Assembly (NCBI RefSeq): GCF_001439815.1 | Contig: NZ_JYLM01000003.1 | Coordinates: 605,641 to 669,640, forward strand | Direction: 5' to 3' | Source: Pseudomonas orientalis | GTDB taxonomy: Bacteria > Pseudomonadota > Gammaproteobacteria > Pseudomonadales > Pseudomonadaceae | Length of the DNA stretch: 64,000 bases | Shown here: positions 8,819 through 17,362 of the stretch, piece by piece | Layout: each line of letters begins with the position of its first letter | Numbering within the stretch: position 1 is the first letter of the stretch | Made by a program: the position numbers and the translations under genes | The notes under the pieces: model-generated | Database searches by the model: none | What the model was told of the DNA's origin: nothing | What the model saw: the letters and a program-made list of their open reading frames with translations, nothing else

Positions 8819-9028
8819 TTACAGCCCCACCACATCCTCCGCCTGCAAGCCCTTCTCTCCCGTCACCACGGCGTACTCCACCTGCTGGCCCTCGGCCAAT
8901 GAGCGGTGCCCGTCACCGCGAATGGCGCGGTAGTGCACGAACACATCCTTGCCATCTTCACGCTGGATAAAGCCGTAGCCCTTGGCATCGTTGAACCACT
9001 TCACACTGCCGGTTTCGCGCGTTGTCAT
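8819..9028 (-). CDS. Cold-shock-domain protein (CspA family)
   Basis: A 69-residue single-domain cold-shock protein that binds single-stranded nucleic acid. RNP1 is present as K16-GYGFI and RNP2 as VFVHY (about 29-33), the Tyr replacing the more usual Phe. The sequence begins [16 protein letters not shown], the classic CspA start. I chose the ATG at 9028 because GGGAGTG lies just upstream; an in-frame start at 9097 would add 23 uncharacteristic residues. P. aeruginosa has a cold-shock gene in the same neighbourhood. Which paralogue (cspA, cspD or capB) cannot be decided from sequence alone. Confidence 0.93.
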   Translation of the reverse strand: MTTRETGSVKWFNDAKGYGFIQREDGKDVFVHYRAIRGDGHRSLAEGQQVEYAVVTGEKGLQAEDVVGL

Positions 9029-9165
9029 CTGTTCACTCCCACTGGTTTTTATTATTGAGTCACTGGCGTTGAACTGCCGAGTATAAGACAGGTTCAAAAA
9101 CCATCAACTCAACTTTACATCGCTGCTTTTTTGCCGATTTTCGGTGAATACGGCACACTACCCGC

Positions 9166-9187
9166 CCGAGCGCCTGCTCGGTTTTTT
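9166..9187 (+). terminator. Terminator-like hairpin in plsB leader
   Basis: CCGAGC (9166-9171), loop GCCT, GCTCGG (9176-9181), then six T at 9182-9187, ending 20 nt before the plsB ATG. It has the form of an intrinsic terminator for the plus strand, yet the only gene it could attenuate is plsB itself. Confidence 0.5.
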
Positions 9188-9207
9188 CCACTTGAAGCAG
9201 TTCGCCT

Positions 9208-11706
9208 ATGACCCGCTCCCCGTTTCGCCGTCTGGTGTTTGGCACCTTGCGCCGACTGTTGTACCTCTGGGTTCGCTCGGAGACGATCAACCAGTCGTCC
9301 CTAACCCTTAACCTGGACCGCAGCCGGCCGGTGTTCTACGTCCTGCAATCGCCCTCCCTGACCGAATTGGCCGTGGTCGATGCCGAGTGCACCAAGGCCG
9401 GCCTGCCGCGACCGGTGCTGCCGGTATCGGTGGGCCCGTTGATGGAACCTGCGGCGTTCTTTTACCTCACGCCGGACCCGGACTGGCTCGGCCGCCAGGA
9501 CAAGCGCGGCGCGCCGCCCACCCTGACACGCCTGGTCAACACCCTGAGCGAGCATGCCGAAGAGAATGCACAAATCATTCCGGTCAGCGTGTTCTGGGGC
9601 CAATCCCCCGACAGTGAGTCCAGCCCCTGGAAGCTGTTGTTCGCCGACAGCTGGGCGGTCACCGGGCGTCTGCGCCGGTTGTTGAGCATCCTGATCCTCG
9701 GCCGCAAGACCCGCGTGCAATTCTCCGCGCCCATCAACCTGCGTGAATTGATCGAGCACAATAAAGGGCACGAACGCACCGTGCGAATGGCCCAACGCAT
9801 CCTGCGTGTGCACTTTCGTAACCTGAAGACCGCCGTGATCGGCCCCGACCTGTCCCACCGCCGCAACCTGGTCAAGGGCCTGGTCAATATGCCGCTGGTG
9901 CGCCAGGCCATTGCCGATGAAGCCGAGCGCGAGAACATTTCGCCGGAAAAAGCCAAGGCACTGGCCCTGCGCTACGGCAACGAAATCGCCTCGGACTATA
10001 CCTACACGGCAATTCGCTTCCTGGAAGTGGTGCTGAGCTGGTTCTGGAACAAGATTTACGACGGCATCAAGGTCAATAACATCGAGGGTGTGCAACAGGT
10101 TGCCCAAGGCTATGAGGTGATCTATGTGCCGTGCCACCGCAGCCATATCGACTACCTGCTGCTGTCCTACCTGCTGTTCAAGAACGGCCTGACGCCGCCG
10201 CACATTGCCGCCGGCATCAACCTGAACATGCCGGTGATCGGCAGCCTGCTGCGCCGTGGCGGTGCGTTTTTCATGCGCCGCACCTTCAAGGGCAACCCGC
10301 TGTACACCTCGGTGTTCAACGAATACCTGCACACCCTGTTCACCAAGGGTTTCCCGGTGGAGTACTTCGTCGAAGGCGGGCGCTCGCGCACCGGTCGCAT
10401 GCTGCAGCCGAAAACCGGGATGCTGGCGATTACCCTGCGCAGTTTCCTGCGCTCTTCGCGCATGCCCATCGTGTTCGTGCCGGTGTATATCGGCTACGAA
10501 CGCGTGCTCGAAGGCCGCACCTATCTCGGTGAACTGCGCGGTGCGAGCAAGAAGAAAGAGTCGATCTTCGATATTTTCAAAGTGGTGGGCGCGCTCAAGC
10601 AGCGCTTCGGCCAGGTCGCGGTCAACTTCGGCGAGCCGATCAAGCTGGCGGAATTCCTCGACGCTGAGCAACCGGACTGGCGCTCCCAGGAACTGGGCCC
10701 GAACTACAAGCCGGCGTGGCTGAATGAAACCACCCACCGCCTCAGCGAAAAGGTGGCCCGCCACCTCAACGAAGCCGCCGCGGTGAACCCGGTGAACCTG
10801 GTGGCGTTGGCGCTGCTGTCGACCACACGCCTGGCCCTGGATGAACAAGCCATGGCGCGTCAGTTGGACCTGTACCTGGCGCTGCTGCGCCGCGTGCCCT
10901 ATTCGCCCCACACCACCCTGCCGGAAGGCGATGGCCTGGCGCTGATCAAGCACGTCAAGGACATGGACCTGCTGTCGGAACAAAGCGATGCTCTGGGCAA
11001 AATTGTCTATCTGGATGAGCAGAATGCCGTCCTGATGACCTATTACCGTAACAACGTGCTGCACATCTTCGCCCTGCCGGCGCTGCTGGCGAGCTTCTTC
11101 CAGAGCAGTTCACGGATGAGCCGCGAGCAGATCCTGCGCTACACCCAGGCACTGTATCCGTACCTGCAATCGGAGCTGTTTATCCGCTGGTCCTTGGAGG
11201 AGCTGGATGCGGTGGTTGACCAGTGGCTGGAAGCGTTCGTGGAACAGGGCCTGCTGCGTTTTGAAAACAATGTGTACCTGCGCCCGGCGCCGAGCTCGCG
11301 ACATTTTGTGCTGCTGACGCTGCTGTCCAAGAGCATCGCCCAGACCCTGCAACGCTTCTATATGGCAATCTCGCTGCTGCTCAACAGCGGCCAGAACAGC
11401 ATCAGCGCCGAAGAGCTGGAGGACCTGTGCACGATCATGGCCCAGCGCCTGTCGATCCTGCATGGCCTCAATGCCCCGGAATTCTTCGACAAGAGCCTTT
11501 TCCGACATTTCATCCAGACCTTGCTGGAGCAAGATGTGCTGCGCCGCGATGAAGCCGGCAAGCTGAGCTATCGCGACCTGCTCGGTGAGCTGGCGGAAGG
11601 CGCGGCCAAACGTGTACTGCCGGCGGAGATTCGCCTGTCGATTCGCCAGGTGGCGCTGCATCGCAGTGATGATGTTCAGCAACCCGATAAGGTTAAAGAG
11701 AACTGA
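9208..11706 (+). CDS. plsB: Glycerol-3-phosphate 1-O-acyltransferase
   Basis: Membrane-associated acyltransferase of 832 residues that makes lysophosphatidic acid from glycerol-3-phosphate and acyl-CoA or acyl-ACP, the first step of phospholipid synthesis. The four PlsB motifs are visible in order: H310-RSHID (catalytic HxxxxD), [25 protein letters not shown] and [13 protein letters not shown]. Length matches gamma-proteobacterial PlsB. It appears monocistronic: a short leader carries a terminator-like hairpin and another inverted repeat follows the stop. Confidence 0.96.
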   Translation: MTRSPFRRLVFGTLRRLLYLWVRSETINQSSLTLNLDRSRPVFYVLQSPSLTELAVVDAECTKAGLPRPVLPVSVGPLMEPAAFFYLTPDPDWLGRQDKRGAPPTLTRLVNTLSEHAEENAQIIPVSVFWGQSPDSESSPWKLLFADSWAVTGRLRRLLSILILGRKTRVQFSAPINLRELIEHNKGHERTVRMAQRILRVHFRNLKTAVIGPDLSHRRNLVKGLVNMPLVRQAIADEAERENISPEKAKALALRYGNEIASDYTYTAIRFLEVVLSWFWNKIYDGIKVNNIEGVQQVAQGYEVIYVPCHRSHIDYLLLSYLLFKNGLTPPHIAAGINLNMPVIGSLLRRGGAFFMRRTFKGNPLYTSVFNEYLHTLFTKGFPVEYFVEGGRSRTGRMLQPKTGMLAITLRSFLRSSRMPIVFVPVYIGYERVLEGRTYLGELRGASKKKESIFDIFKVVGALKQRFGQVAVNFGEPIKLAEFLDAEQPDWRSQELGPNYKPAWLNETTHRLSEKVARHLNEAAAVNPVNLVALALLSTTRLALDEQAMARQLDLYLALLRRVPYSPHTTLPEGDGLALIKHVKDMDLLSEQSDALGKIVYLDEQNAVLMTYYRNNVLHIFALPALLASFFQSSSRMSREQILRYTQALYPYLQSELFIRWSLEELDAVVDQWLEAFVEQGLLRFENNVYLRPAPSSRHFVLLTLLSKSIAQTLQRFYMAISLLLNSGQNSISAEELEDLCTIMAQRLSILHGLNAPEFFDKSLFRHFIQTLLEQDVLRRDEAGKLSYRDLLGELAEGAAKRVLPAEIRLSIRQVALHRSDDVQQPDKVKEN

Positions 11707-11719
11707 GCGAGATCAGAAC

Positions 11720-11757
11720 GATGTTGGCAATGCCTGATAAAAGGGCTTGCCGACATC
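11720..11757 (+). terminator. Hairpin after plsB
   Basis: GATGTTGGCAA (11720-11730) pairs with TTGCCGACATC (11747-11757) with one mismatch, 13 bp after the plsB stop. No strong T run follows. The remaining bases to 11950 are AT-richer than the surrounding genes and show nothing I can name. Confidence 0.55.
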
Positions 11758-11950
11758 AACACTTTAGTTAATAAAGTACATATTTACCGTCCTCGAAACC
11801 AACTAACCGCTCTGCACAATCAACTACTCGGCCCATCCGTAGTCCATTACTTAAAAAGCGGGCCGAAACTTCCACACCTCCAGGTCACCCATAATAGTTA
11901 AGCTAAGATGACGTTGGCGACTTTCACGCCTGCCATCCGAGTCAACAATC

Positions 11951-12673
11951 ATGAACACTACAACGCAAACTTCCAATAGCAAAAGACTTGTCCTAGAATT
12001 TTCCTATCCTGAAAATTCCATACACTGGCCTGGCGCCGTAGTACAAGTCGCGCTGAGAAAGCGCACACGAACCGGGGCACCCTACAAGTTATGCGCGAGC
12101 TGGCGTACAACGGGCATCACTCGGGGGCTGAAACAGCTGACGTTCAAAATTGACAAACCTGCTACTTTTATCTCTCGCTACCGAGTTGATGTCAGTATTA
12201 CACAATTGGGTAAGTCACAGATTCTGCCCTCAACTTTCCACGACTTCCAAGTTCATTCGAATCAATGGCGCGTTGCCGACTCCATAAAACAGGTCATCTC
12301 ATTGAATCCTTTGTTTCACTGTCGGCTACCACAGCCCGAGATTATGCCCGGCGTCGATATCGAATCACTGCGGCATGTAGAGGCCAATTACAAAATCATG
12401 AAAATACATGAAGAGGACGACGAAAGCCCGCCGCAGATATTAGCCGAACTGACCACGCCTTATTATTTCGCACCTGAGTTCATTCGGTTCGACTCTCGCC
12501 AGATCGATCAGAACGCACGCTATGAACTGATATTGACCATGGCGGATCGAAACGACGGCGCGCCCAGTGTTGTAGGTAGAAGGCCGTTGTGGCTGCTCAT
12601 ATCGGACTACATCCTCAAAGATGAGGAATATACCTACGAAAGCTTCACTCAAAACGAAGCTGAACAGGTGTGA
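11951..12673 (+). CDS. Hypothetical protein, possibly two YbaY/YscW-like beta domains
   Basis: I recognise no named family. The 240-residue protein has no signal peptide and no membrane segment. It appears to contain two related beta-rich units: VVQVALRKRTRTG ... KQLTFKIDKP ... SRYRVDVSITQLGKS in the first half, and ... NARYELILTMADRNDG in the second. The (N)ARY/SRY-x-V/L pattern resembles the lipoprotein encoded next to it, whose family (YbaY/YscW) carries a related stretch. Base composition is visibly more AT-rich than in neighbouring genes, which may indicate later acquisition or relaxed selection. The ATG at 11951 was chosen as the first in frame; no strong ribosome-binding site is seen. 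That it is a gene is likely; the domain idea is inference. Confidence 0.65.
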   Translation: MNTTTQTSNSKRLVLEFSYPENSIHWPGAVVQVALRKRTRTGAPYKLCASWRTTGITRGLKQLTFKIDKPATFISRYRVDVSITQLGKSQILPSTFHDFQVHSNQWRVADSIKQVISLNPLFHCRLPQPEIMPGVDIESLRHVEANYKIMKIHEEDDESPPQILAELTTPYYFAPEFIRFDSRQIDQNARYELILTMADRNDGAPSVVGRRPLWLLISDYILKDEEYTYESFTQNEAEQV

Positions 12674-12722
12674 CTTTTGAATTTACAGCCCCCACCTCAG
12701 CCTGAATTTTCGTAGGATGGGC

Positions 12723-12751
12723 GAGTGTGCCGAGATCCCTTCGGCACTCTC
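12723..12751. terminator. Hairpin between the two small genes
   Basis: GAGTGTGCCGA and TCGGCACTCTC form an 11-bp stem with one mismatch and a 7-nt loop, 50 bp after the upstream stop and directly before the ribosome-binding site (GAAGGAGA) of the lipoprotein gene. It could terminate the first gene or act in the leader of the second. Confidence 0.5.
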
Positions 12752-12765
12752 GAAGGAGACCCCCT

Positions 12766-13167
12766 ATGAAAAGGCTGTTTTTAATTGCCTTGGCCGCAAC
12801 GCTCGGAGCCTGCCAATCCATGTCCCCCGCCCCAAAGGCCAGCCTCGACGGTGAAGTGTTCTACCTGCAACGCATCGCGTTGCCGCCTGCCGCCACCTTG
12901 AGCGTCAGCCTGCAAGACGTGTCCTTGATGGACGCCCCGGCCGTGGTCCTGGCCGAACAGAAAGGCCCGATCAAGGGTCAGGTGCCGCTGGCGTTTCACC
13001 TGAGCTATGACCCGGCACAGGTCAAGCCTGGCCACAGCTACTCGGTCAGCGCTCGCATCGAAGTGGATGGCAAGCTACTGTTCACCACCACGCAACGGCA
13101 CGCGGTACAGCTCAATGACCAGGACCCACAGCCACTGCGCGTGCGTGTCGACGCGGTAGCCCACTGA
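12766..13167 (+). CDS. YbaY/YscW-family lipoprotein
   Basis: A 133-residue predicted lipoprotein. Signal peptide MKRLFLIALAATLGAC puts the lipidated cysteine at C16 (lipobox TLGAC). The mature part reads DGEVFYLQRIALPPAATLSV, then SLQDVSLMDAPAVV and HSYSVSARIEVDGKLLFTT, the pattern of the YbaY/YscW type III secretion pilotin-related domain. YbaY itself is not part of a secretion system, and none is seen here. The ATG at 12766 follows GAAGGAGA with good spacing. It is followed 22 bp later by a DUF4197 gene, possibly in the same transcript. Confidence 0.85.
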   Translation: MKRLFLIALAATLGACQSMSPAPKASLDGEVFYLQRIALPPAATLSVSLQDVSLMDAPAVVLAEQKGPIKGQVPLAFHLSYDPAQVKPGHSYSVSARIEVDGKLLFTTTQRHAVQLNDQDPQPLRVRVDAVAH

Positions 13168-13189
13168 ATTCAACCCTAAGGAAGCGCTC

Positions 13190-13879
13190 ATGCTCCGTAA
13201 CCCTCTTCGCCTCACTGCCCTGTTTGCCGGACTGCTGCTGGGCGCCAATGCCATGGCGCTGGACCTTGGCAGCCTGTCCCAGAGCGACGCCAGCGGCGGC
13301 CTGAAGGATGCCTTGACCCAAGGCGCGCAAATCGCTGTGAAACAACTGGGCACGCCCGGCGGTTTCAGCAATAACCCCGACGTGAAGATCGGCCTGCCGG
13401 GCAAGCTGGGCAAGGTCGCCGACAAGCTGAAGATGTTCGGTATGGGTGATCAGGTCACCCAGCTGGAAACCAGCATGAACAAAGCTGCGGAAACCGCCGT
13501 CACCCAGGCTCAGCCGATTCTGGTCAATGCCGTGAAAAACATGAGCGTGACCGATGCCAAAGGCATCCTCAGCGGGGGTCAGGATTCAGCCACCCAGTAC
13601 CTGAACAAGAGCAGTCGCGAACAAATCCGCGCCAAGTTCCTGCCCATCGTCAAGGCCGCAACCGACAAGGTGGGTGTGGCCCAGCAATACAACGCGCTGG
13701 CCGGCAAAGCGGCGGCGTTTGGTGCCGTGGATTCCAAAAGCGCCAATGTCGAAAACTACGTGACCGAACAGGCGCTGGACGGCTTGTTCAAGATGATCGC
13801 GCAGCAGGAAGAAACGATTCGCAAGAATCCGGCAGCTGCCGCCACCAGCCTTGCCAAGAAAGTGTTTGGCGCCCTGTAA
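13190..13879 (+). CDS. DUF4197 domain-containing exported protein
   Basis: A 229-residue protein with a cleavable signal peptide (MLRNPLRLTALFAGLLLGAN, ending AMA near residue 23), so probably periplasmic. The mature sequence is helical with the DUF4197 features: GLKDALTQGAQIAVKQLG, GGFSNNPDVKIGLPGKL, FGMGDQVTQLETSMNKAAE and a C-terminal ALDGLFKMIAQQE. Function is unknown in the family. It lies 22 bp after the YbaY-like lipoprotein gene, preceded by AAGGAAGCG. Confidence 0.85.
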   Translation: MLRNPLRLTALFAGLLLGANAMALDLGSLSQSDASGGLKDALTQGAQIAVKQLGTPGGFSNNPDVKIGLPGKLGKVADKLKMFGMGDQVTQLETSMNKAAETAVTQAQPILVNAVKNMSVTDAKGILSGGQDSATQYLNKSSREQIRAKFLPIVKAATDKVGVAQQYNALAGKAAAFGAVDSKSANVENYVTEQALDGLFKMIAQQEETIRKNPAAAATSLAKKVFGAL

Positions 13880-13897
13880 ATACCGCTGTGCACCCGA

Positions 13898-13919
13898 GCA
13901 GGTGGGAAAGATCACCTGC
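13898..13919. terminator. Hairpin after DUF4197 gene
   Basis: GCAGGTG (13898-13904) and CACCTGC (13913-13919) form a 7-bp stem between two convergent genes. The stem is short and the T run is weak. Confidence 0.5.
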
Positions 13920-13940
13920 CCGGGCGCCCTTACTGCACCG

Positions 13941-14168
13941 TCAAAACAGCTTGCCGGCCAGCCCGCCGAACATTATCGCGCCCAGCGGCATCACGCTTAC
14001 GCCGAACTTGATGGTATTGCTACGGCCATCGCAGTCGGGCTTGGGTTTGCATTTGTCGTTGCAGTCATCTGCTGGTGGCTTGGGTTTTGCGCAGTTCCAG
14101 CCGCCGCCGATGCTGCCGAAGCCGCTGTTAACGGAAACGGTCAACGATTTACCGATGAATAATCCCAT
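13941..14168 (-). CDS. Small Gly-rich, four-cysteine hypothetical protein (75 aa)
   Basis: I recognise no family. The 75-residue protein has a glycine-rich N-terminus (SGFGSIGGGW), a central Cys/Lys/Pro/Asp cluster with four cysteines (CAKPKPP..DCNDKCKPKPDC) and a hydrophobic, glycine-containing C-terminus (FGVSVMPLGAIMFGGLAGKL) that could insert in a membrane. The coding case rests on a strong ribosome-binding site (CAAGGAG, 6 nt before the ATG) and on sensible composition. It is transcribed toward the DUF4197 gene. There is no classic signal peptide. Confidence 0.6.
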   Translation of the reverse strand: MGLFIGKSLTVSVNSGFGSIGGGWNCAKPKPPADDCNDKCKPKPDCDGRSNTIKFGVSVMPLGAIMFGGLAGKLF

Positions 14169-14296
14169 TGGATACTCCTTGAATCATCAGATTTGAGATC
14201 CGGCCCGCCAGCGTGAAGTCCGTCGGACCGAATACCTGTATTCAGGTAGTCCATGAGTGGCGAAACCTTAAGAAACGTTCCTCCCCATAACCACTG

Positions 14297-17200
14297 TCAT
14301 TGCTGTCTGACCTTGAACCACGCCGCGTAAAGCGCCGGCAGAAACAGCAGCGTCAGCGCCGTCGCCACAATCAGCCCGCCCATGATTGCAACCGCCATCG
14401 GCCCGAAGAACACACTGCGCGACAAGGGAATCATCGCCAGCACCGCCGCGAGTGCCGTCAGAACGATCGGGCGGAAACGGCGGACGGTGGCTTCAATGAT
14501 CGCCTGCCACGGCGTCAGCCCCGCCTTGATGTCCTGTTCGATCTGGTCGACCAATATCACCGAGTTGCGCATGATCATCCCCGACAGCGCGATGGTGCCG
14601 AGCATGGCCACGAAACCAAACGGTTGGCGAAACACCAGCAGGAACAGCGTGACGCCGATCAAGCCCAAGGGCGCGGTCAGAAACACCATCGCCGTACGTG
14701 AGAAGCTGCGCAGTTGCAGCATCAGCAGCGTCAGCACCACCACGATGAACAACGGCACGCCGGCCTTCACCGAGTTCTGTCCGCGCGCCGAGTCTTCAAC
14801 CGTGCCACCGACCTCCAGCAAATAGCCGTCAGGCAACTCGCCACGCACACCTTCCAGGTTCGGCAGGATCTGCTGAACCAGGGTCGCGGGTTGTTCCTTG
14901 CCGTAGATATCGGCACGCACGGTTACCGTCGGCAGGCGGTTGCGGTGCCAGATGATGCCCTCTTCAAAGCCATACTCGAGGGTTGCAACCTGCGACAAGG
15001 CCACACTTCTACCGTTGTCGGTCGGTACCGCCAGGCTTGGCAGCCGCGACAGCTCGGTGCGTTCGTGTACGGTGCCGCGCAGAAGAATCTCGATCAACTC
15101 GTTGTCCTCCCGGTACTGGCTGACGGTGGAGCCGGTCAGGGAGCTTTGCAGGAATTTCGACAGGTTGGCGGTGCTCACGCCAAGCGCCCGGGCGCGGTCC
15201 TGGTCGATATTCAGGTAGACGATTTTGCTCGGCTCTTCCCAGTCCAGGTGCACATTGACCACGTGGGCATTTTCGCGAACCCTGGCCGCGACTTTCCGCG
15301 CCAAGGCGCGGACCTCCTCAATGTGCTCACCGGTCACGCGAAACTGCACCGGATAGCCCACGGGCGGGCCATTCTCCAGGCGGGTAACGCGCGAACGCAG
15401 GTCGGGAAACTGCTCATCAAGGGTTGCGATCAACCAGGTACGCAGGCTTTCGCGCTCTTCGATGGTGTGTGCCAACACCACGAATTGCGCGAAGCTGGCA
15501 GCCGGCAGTTGCTGGTCGAGCGGCAGGTAGAAACGCGGCGAACCGGTGCCCACGTAGGCCACGTAGTTGTCGATGCCGGCGTGTGCCTTGAGCAAGGTCT
15601 CGAGGCGTTTGACCTGGTCGGCGGTGTTGCTCAGGGACGCGCCTTCGGCCAGCTTCAGGTCGACCATCAGCTCCAGGCGACCCGAGGCAGGAAAGAACTG
15701 TTGCGGCACGAAACGAAACAGCCCGACCGAGCCGATAAACAGCAACAGGGTCAGCACGATCACTGTCTTGCGCCGACGCACGCACCACTGCACCACACGC
15801 CTTACCCGCTGATAAAACGGTGTGCCGTAGGGATCCGGCCCATCAGGGCCGTGTTTGGCGGCATGAATCTTCGCCAGGTCCGGCAGCAGCTTTGCGCCCA
15901 GATACGGCACAAACACCACCGCAGCGACCCATGAGGCCAGCAATGCAATGGTCACCACCTGGAAGATCGATCGGGTGTACTCACCCGTGCTCGATTGCGC
16001 GGTGGCAATCGGCAAAAAGCCCGCAGCGGTAATCAACGTACCGGTCAGCATGGGGAATGCGGTGCTGGTCCAGGCGAAACTCGCGGCTTTGAGCCGGTCG
16101 TAGCCCTGCTCCATTTTGATCGCCATCATTTCCACGGCGATGATCGCGTCATCCACCAGCAGGCCCAAGGCCAATACCAGCGCGCCCAGGGAGATTTTGT
16201 GCAGGCCGATGCCGAGGTAATACATGGTGGCGAAGGTCATCGCCAGCACCAACGGAATCGCCAGGGCCACCACCATGCCGGTGCGTACGCCCAGGGAAAA
16301 GAAGCTCACCAGCAACACGATGGCCAAGGCTTCAGCCAGCACCTGGACGAATTCCCCGACACTGGTCTTTACTGCCGCAGGCTGGTCCGAGACCTTGCGC
16401 AACTCCATGCCCGCCGGAAGGTTCTTCTGCAAGCGTGCGAATTCATGCTCCAGGGCCTTGCCCAGCACCAGAATGTCGCCACCCTCACGCATGGCCACGG
16501 CCAGGCCGATGGCGTCGGCGCCCATGTAACGCATGCGCGGTGCCGGCGGGTCGTTGAAACCACGGTGGATATCGGCCACATCGCCAATCCGGAAAGTTCG
16601 GTCGCCCACCCGAATCGGGAAGTTGCGGATCTCTTCCACGCTCTTGAAGTTGCCCGACACCCGCAATTGCACCCGTTCGCTGGGGGTTTCAAAGAAGCCG
16701 GCGGTCGACACCGCGTTCTGCTCTTGCAAGGCCTGCTGTACAGCGGCCAATGGCAGGCCGAGGGTCGCGAGCTTGAGGTTGGACAGCTCGATCCAGATCT
16801 TCTCGTCCTGCAGGCCAAGCAGCTCGACCTTGCCCACGTCCGGCACCCGTTGCAGCTGAATCTGGATACGGTCGGCGTAGTCCTTGAGCACGGCGTAGTC
16901 GAAACCGTCACCGGTCAAGGCGTAGATATTGCCGAACGTGGTGCCGAACTCATCGTTGAAAAATGGGCCCTGGATATCCGGTGGCAAGGTCTGACGGATA
17001 TCGCTGATTTTCTTGCGTACCTGGTACCACAGCTCGGGGATCTGCGCCGAGTGCATGGCGTCGCGCGCGATGAAGGTAACCTGGGACTCTCCGGGCCGCG
17101 AGAACGAGACGATGCGCTCGTATTCGCCGGTCTCCATCAGTTTTTTCTCGATGCGCTCGGTGACCTGGCGCGAGACTTCCTGGGCGGTTGCCCCCGGCCA

Positions 17201-17356
17201 GTTGGTCTTGATCACCATGGCCTTGAAGGTGAAGGGAGGGTCTTCGCTTTGCCCCAGCTTGGTGTAGGACAAGGTGCCGACGACCGCCAGCAGGATCATC
17301 AGGAACAGTACGATCTGGCGATTACGCAACGCCCACTCGGAAAGATTGAAACCCAT
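14297..17356 (-). CDS. mexK: RND efflux pump inner-membrane transporter (MexK type)
   Basis: Proton-driven AcrB-superfamily exporter of 1019 residues. It opens FNLSEWALRNRQIVLFLMIL (first membrane helix) and SEDPPFTFKAMVIKTNWPGA, and carries the proton-relay aspartates of TM4 in LVDDAIIAVEMM; the usual 12 membrane segments and two large periplasmic loops are evident. The gene for its periplasmic adaptor lies 6 nt upstream in the same direction, and a TetR gene diverges from the pair, the P. aeruginosa mexL-mexJK arrangement. No outer-membrane factor is encoded here, also as in mexJK, which borrows one. The exact paralogue is inferred from gene order and recall, not from an alignment. Confidence 0.85.
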   Translation of the reverse strand: MGFNLSEWALRNRQIVLFLMILLAVVGTLSYTKLGQSEDPPFTFKAMVIKTNWPGATAQEVSRQVTERIEKKLMETGEYERIVSFSRPGESQVTFIARDAMHSAQIPELWYQVRKKISDIRQTLPPDIQGPFFNDEFGTTFGNIYALTGDGFDYAVLKDYADRIQIQLQRVPDVGKVELLGLQDEKIWIELSNLKLATLGLPLAAVQQALQEQNAVSTAGFFETPSERVQLRVSGNFKSVEEIRNFPIRVGDRTFRIGDVADIHRGFNDPPAPRMRYMGADAIGLAVAMREGGDILVLGKALEHEFARLQKNLPAGMELRKVSDQPAAVKTSVGEFVQVLAEALAIVLLVSFFSLGVRTGMVVALAIPLVLAMTFATMYYLGIGLHKISLGALVLALGLLVDDAIIAVEMMAIKMEQGYDRLKAASFAWTSTAFPMLTGTLITAAGFLPIATAQSSTGEYTRSIFQVVTIALLASWVAAVVFVPYLGAKLLPDLAKIHAAKHGPDGPDPYGTPFYQRVRRVVQWCVRRRKTVIVLTLLLFIGSVGLFRFVPQQFFPASGRLELMVDLKLAEGASLSNTADQVKRLETLLKAHAGIDNYVAYVGTGSPRFYLPLDQQLPAASFAQFVVLAHTIEERESLRTWLIATLDEQFPDLRSRVTRLENGPPVGYPVQFRVTGEHIEEVRALARKVAARVRENAHVVNVHLDWEEPSKIVYLNIDQDRARALGVSTANLSKFLQSSLTGSTVSQYREDNELIEILLRGTVHERTELSRLPSLAVPTDNGRSVALSQVATLEYGFEEGIIWHRNRLPTVTVRADIYGKEQPATLVQQILPNLEGVRGELPDGYLLEVGGTVEDSARGQNSVKAGVPLFIVVVLTLLMLQLRSFSRTAMVFLTAPLGLIGVTLFLLVFRQPFGFVAMLGTIALSGMIMRNSVILVDQIEQDIKAGLTPWQAIIEATVRRFRPIVLTALAAVLAMIPLSRSVFFGPMAVAIMGGLIVATALTLLFLPALYAAWFKVRQQ

Positions 17357-17362
17357 CGGGGA

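Noticed and set aside
9301..11064. 587-codon frame opposite plsB
   Set aside because: PlsB motifs are clear on the plus strand; the antisense frame has no recognisable domain.
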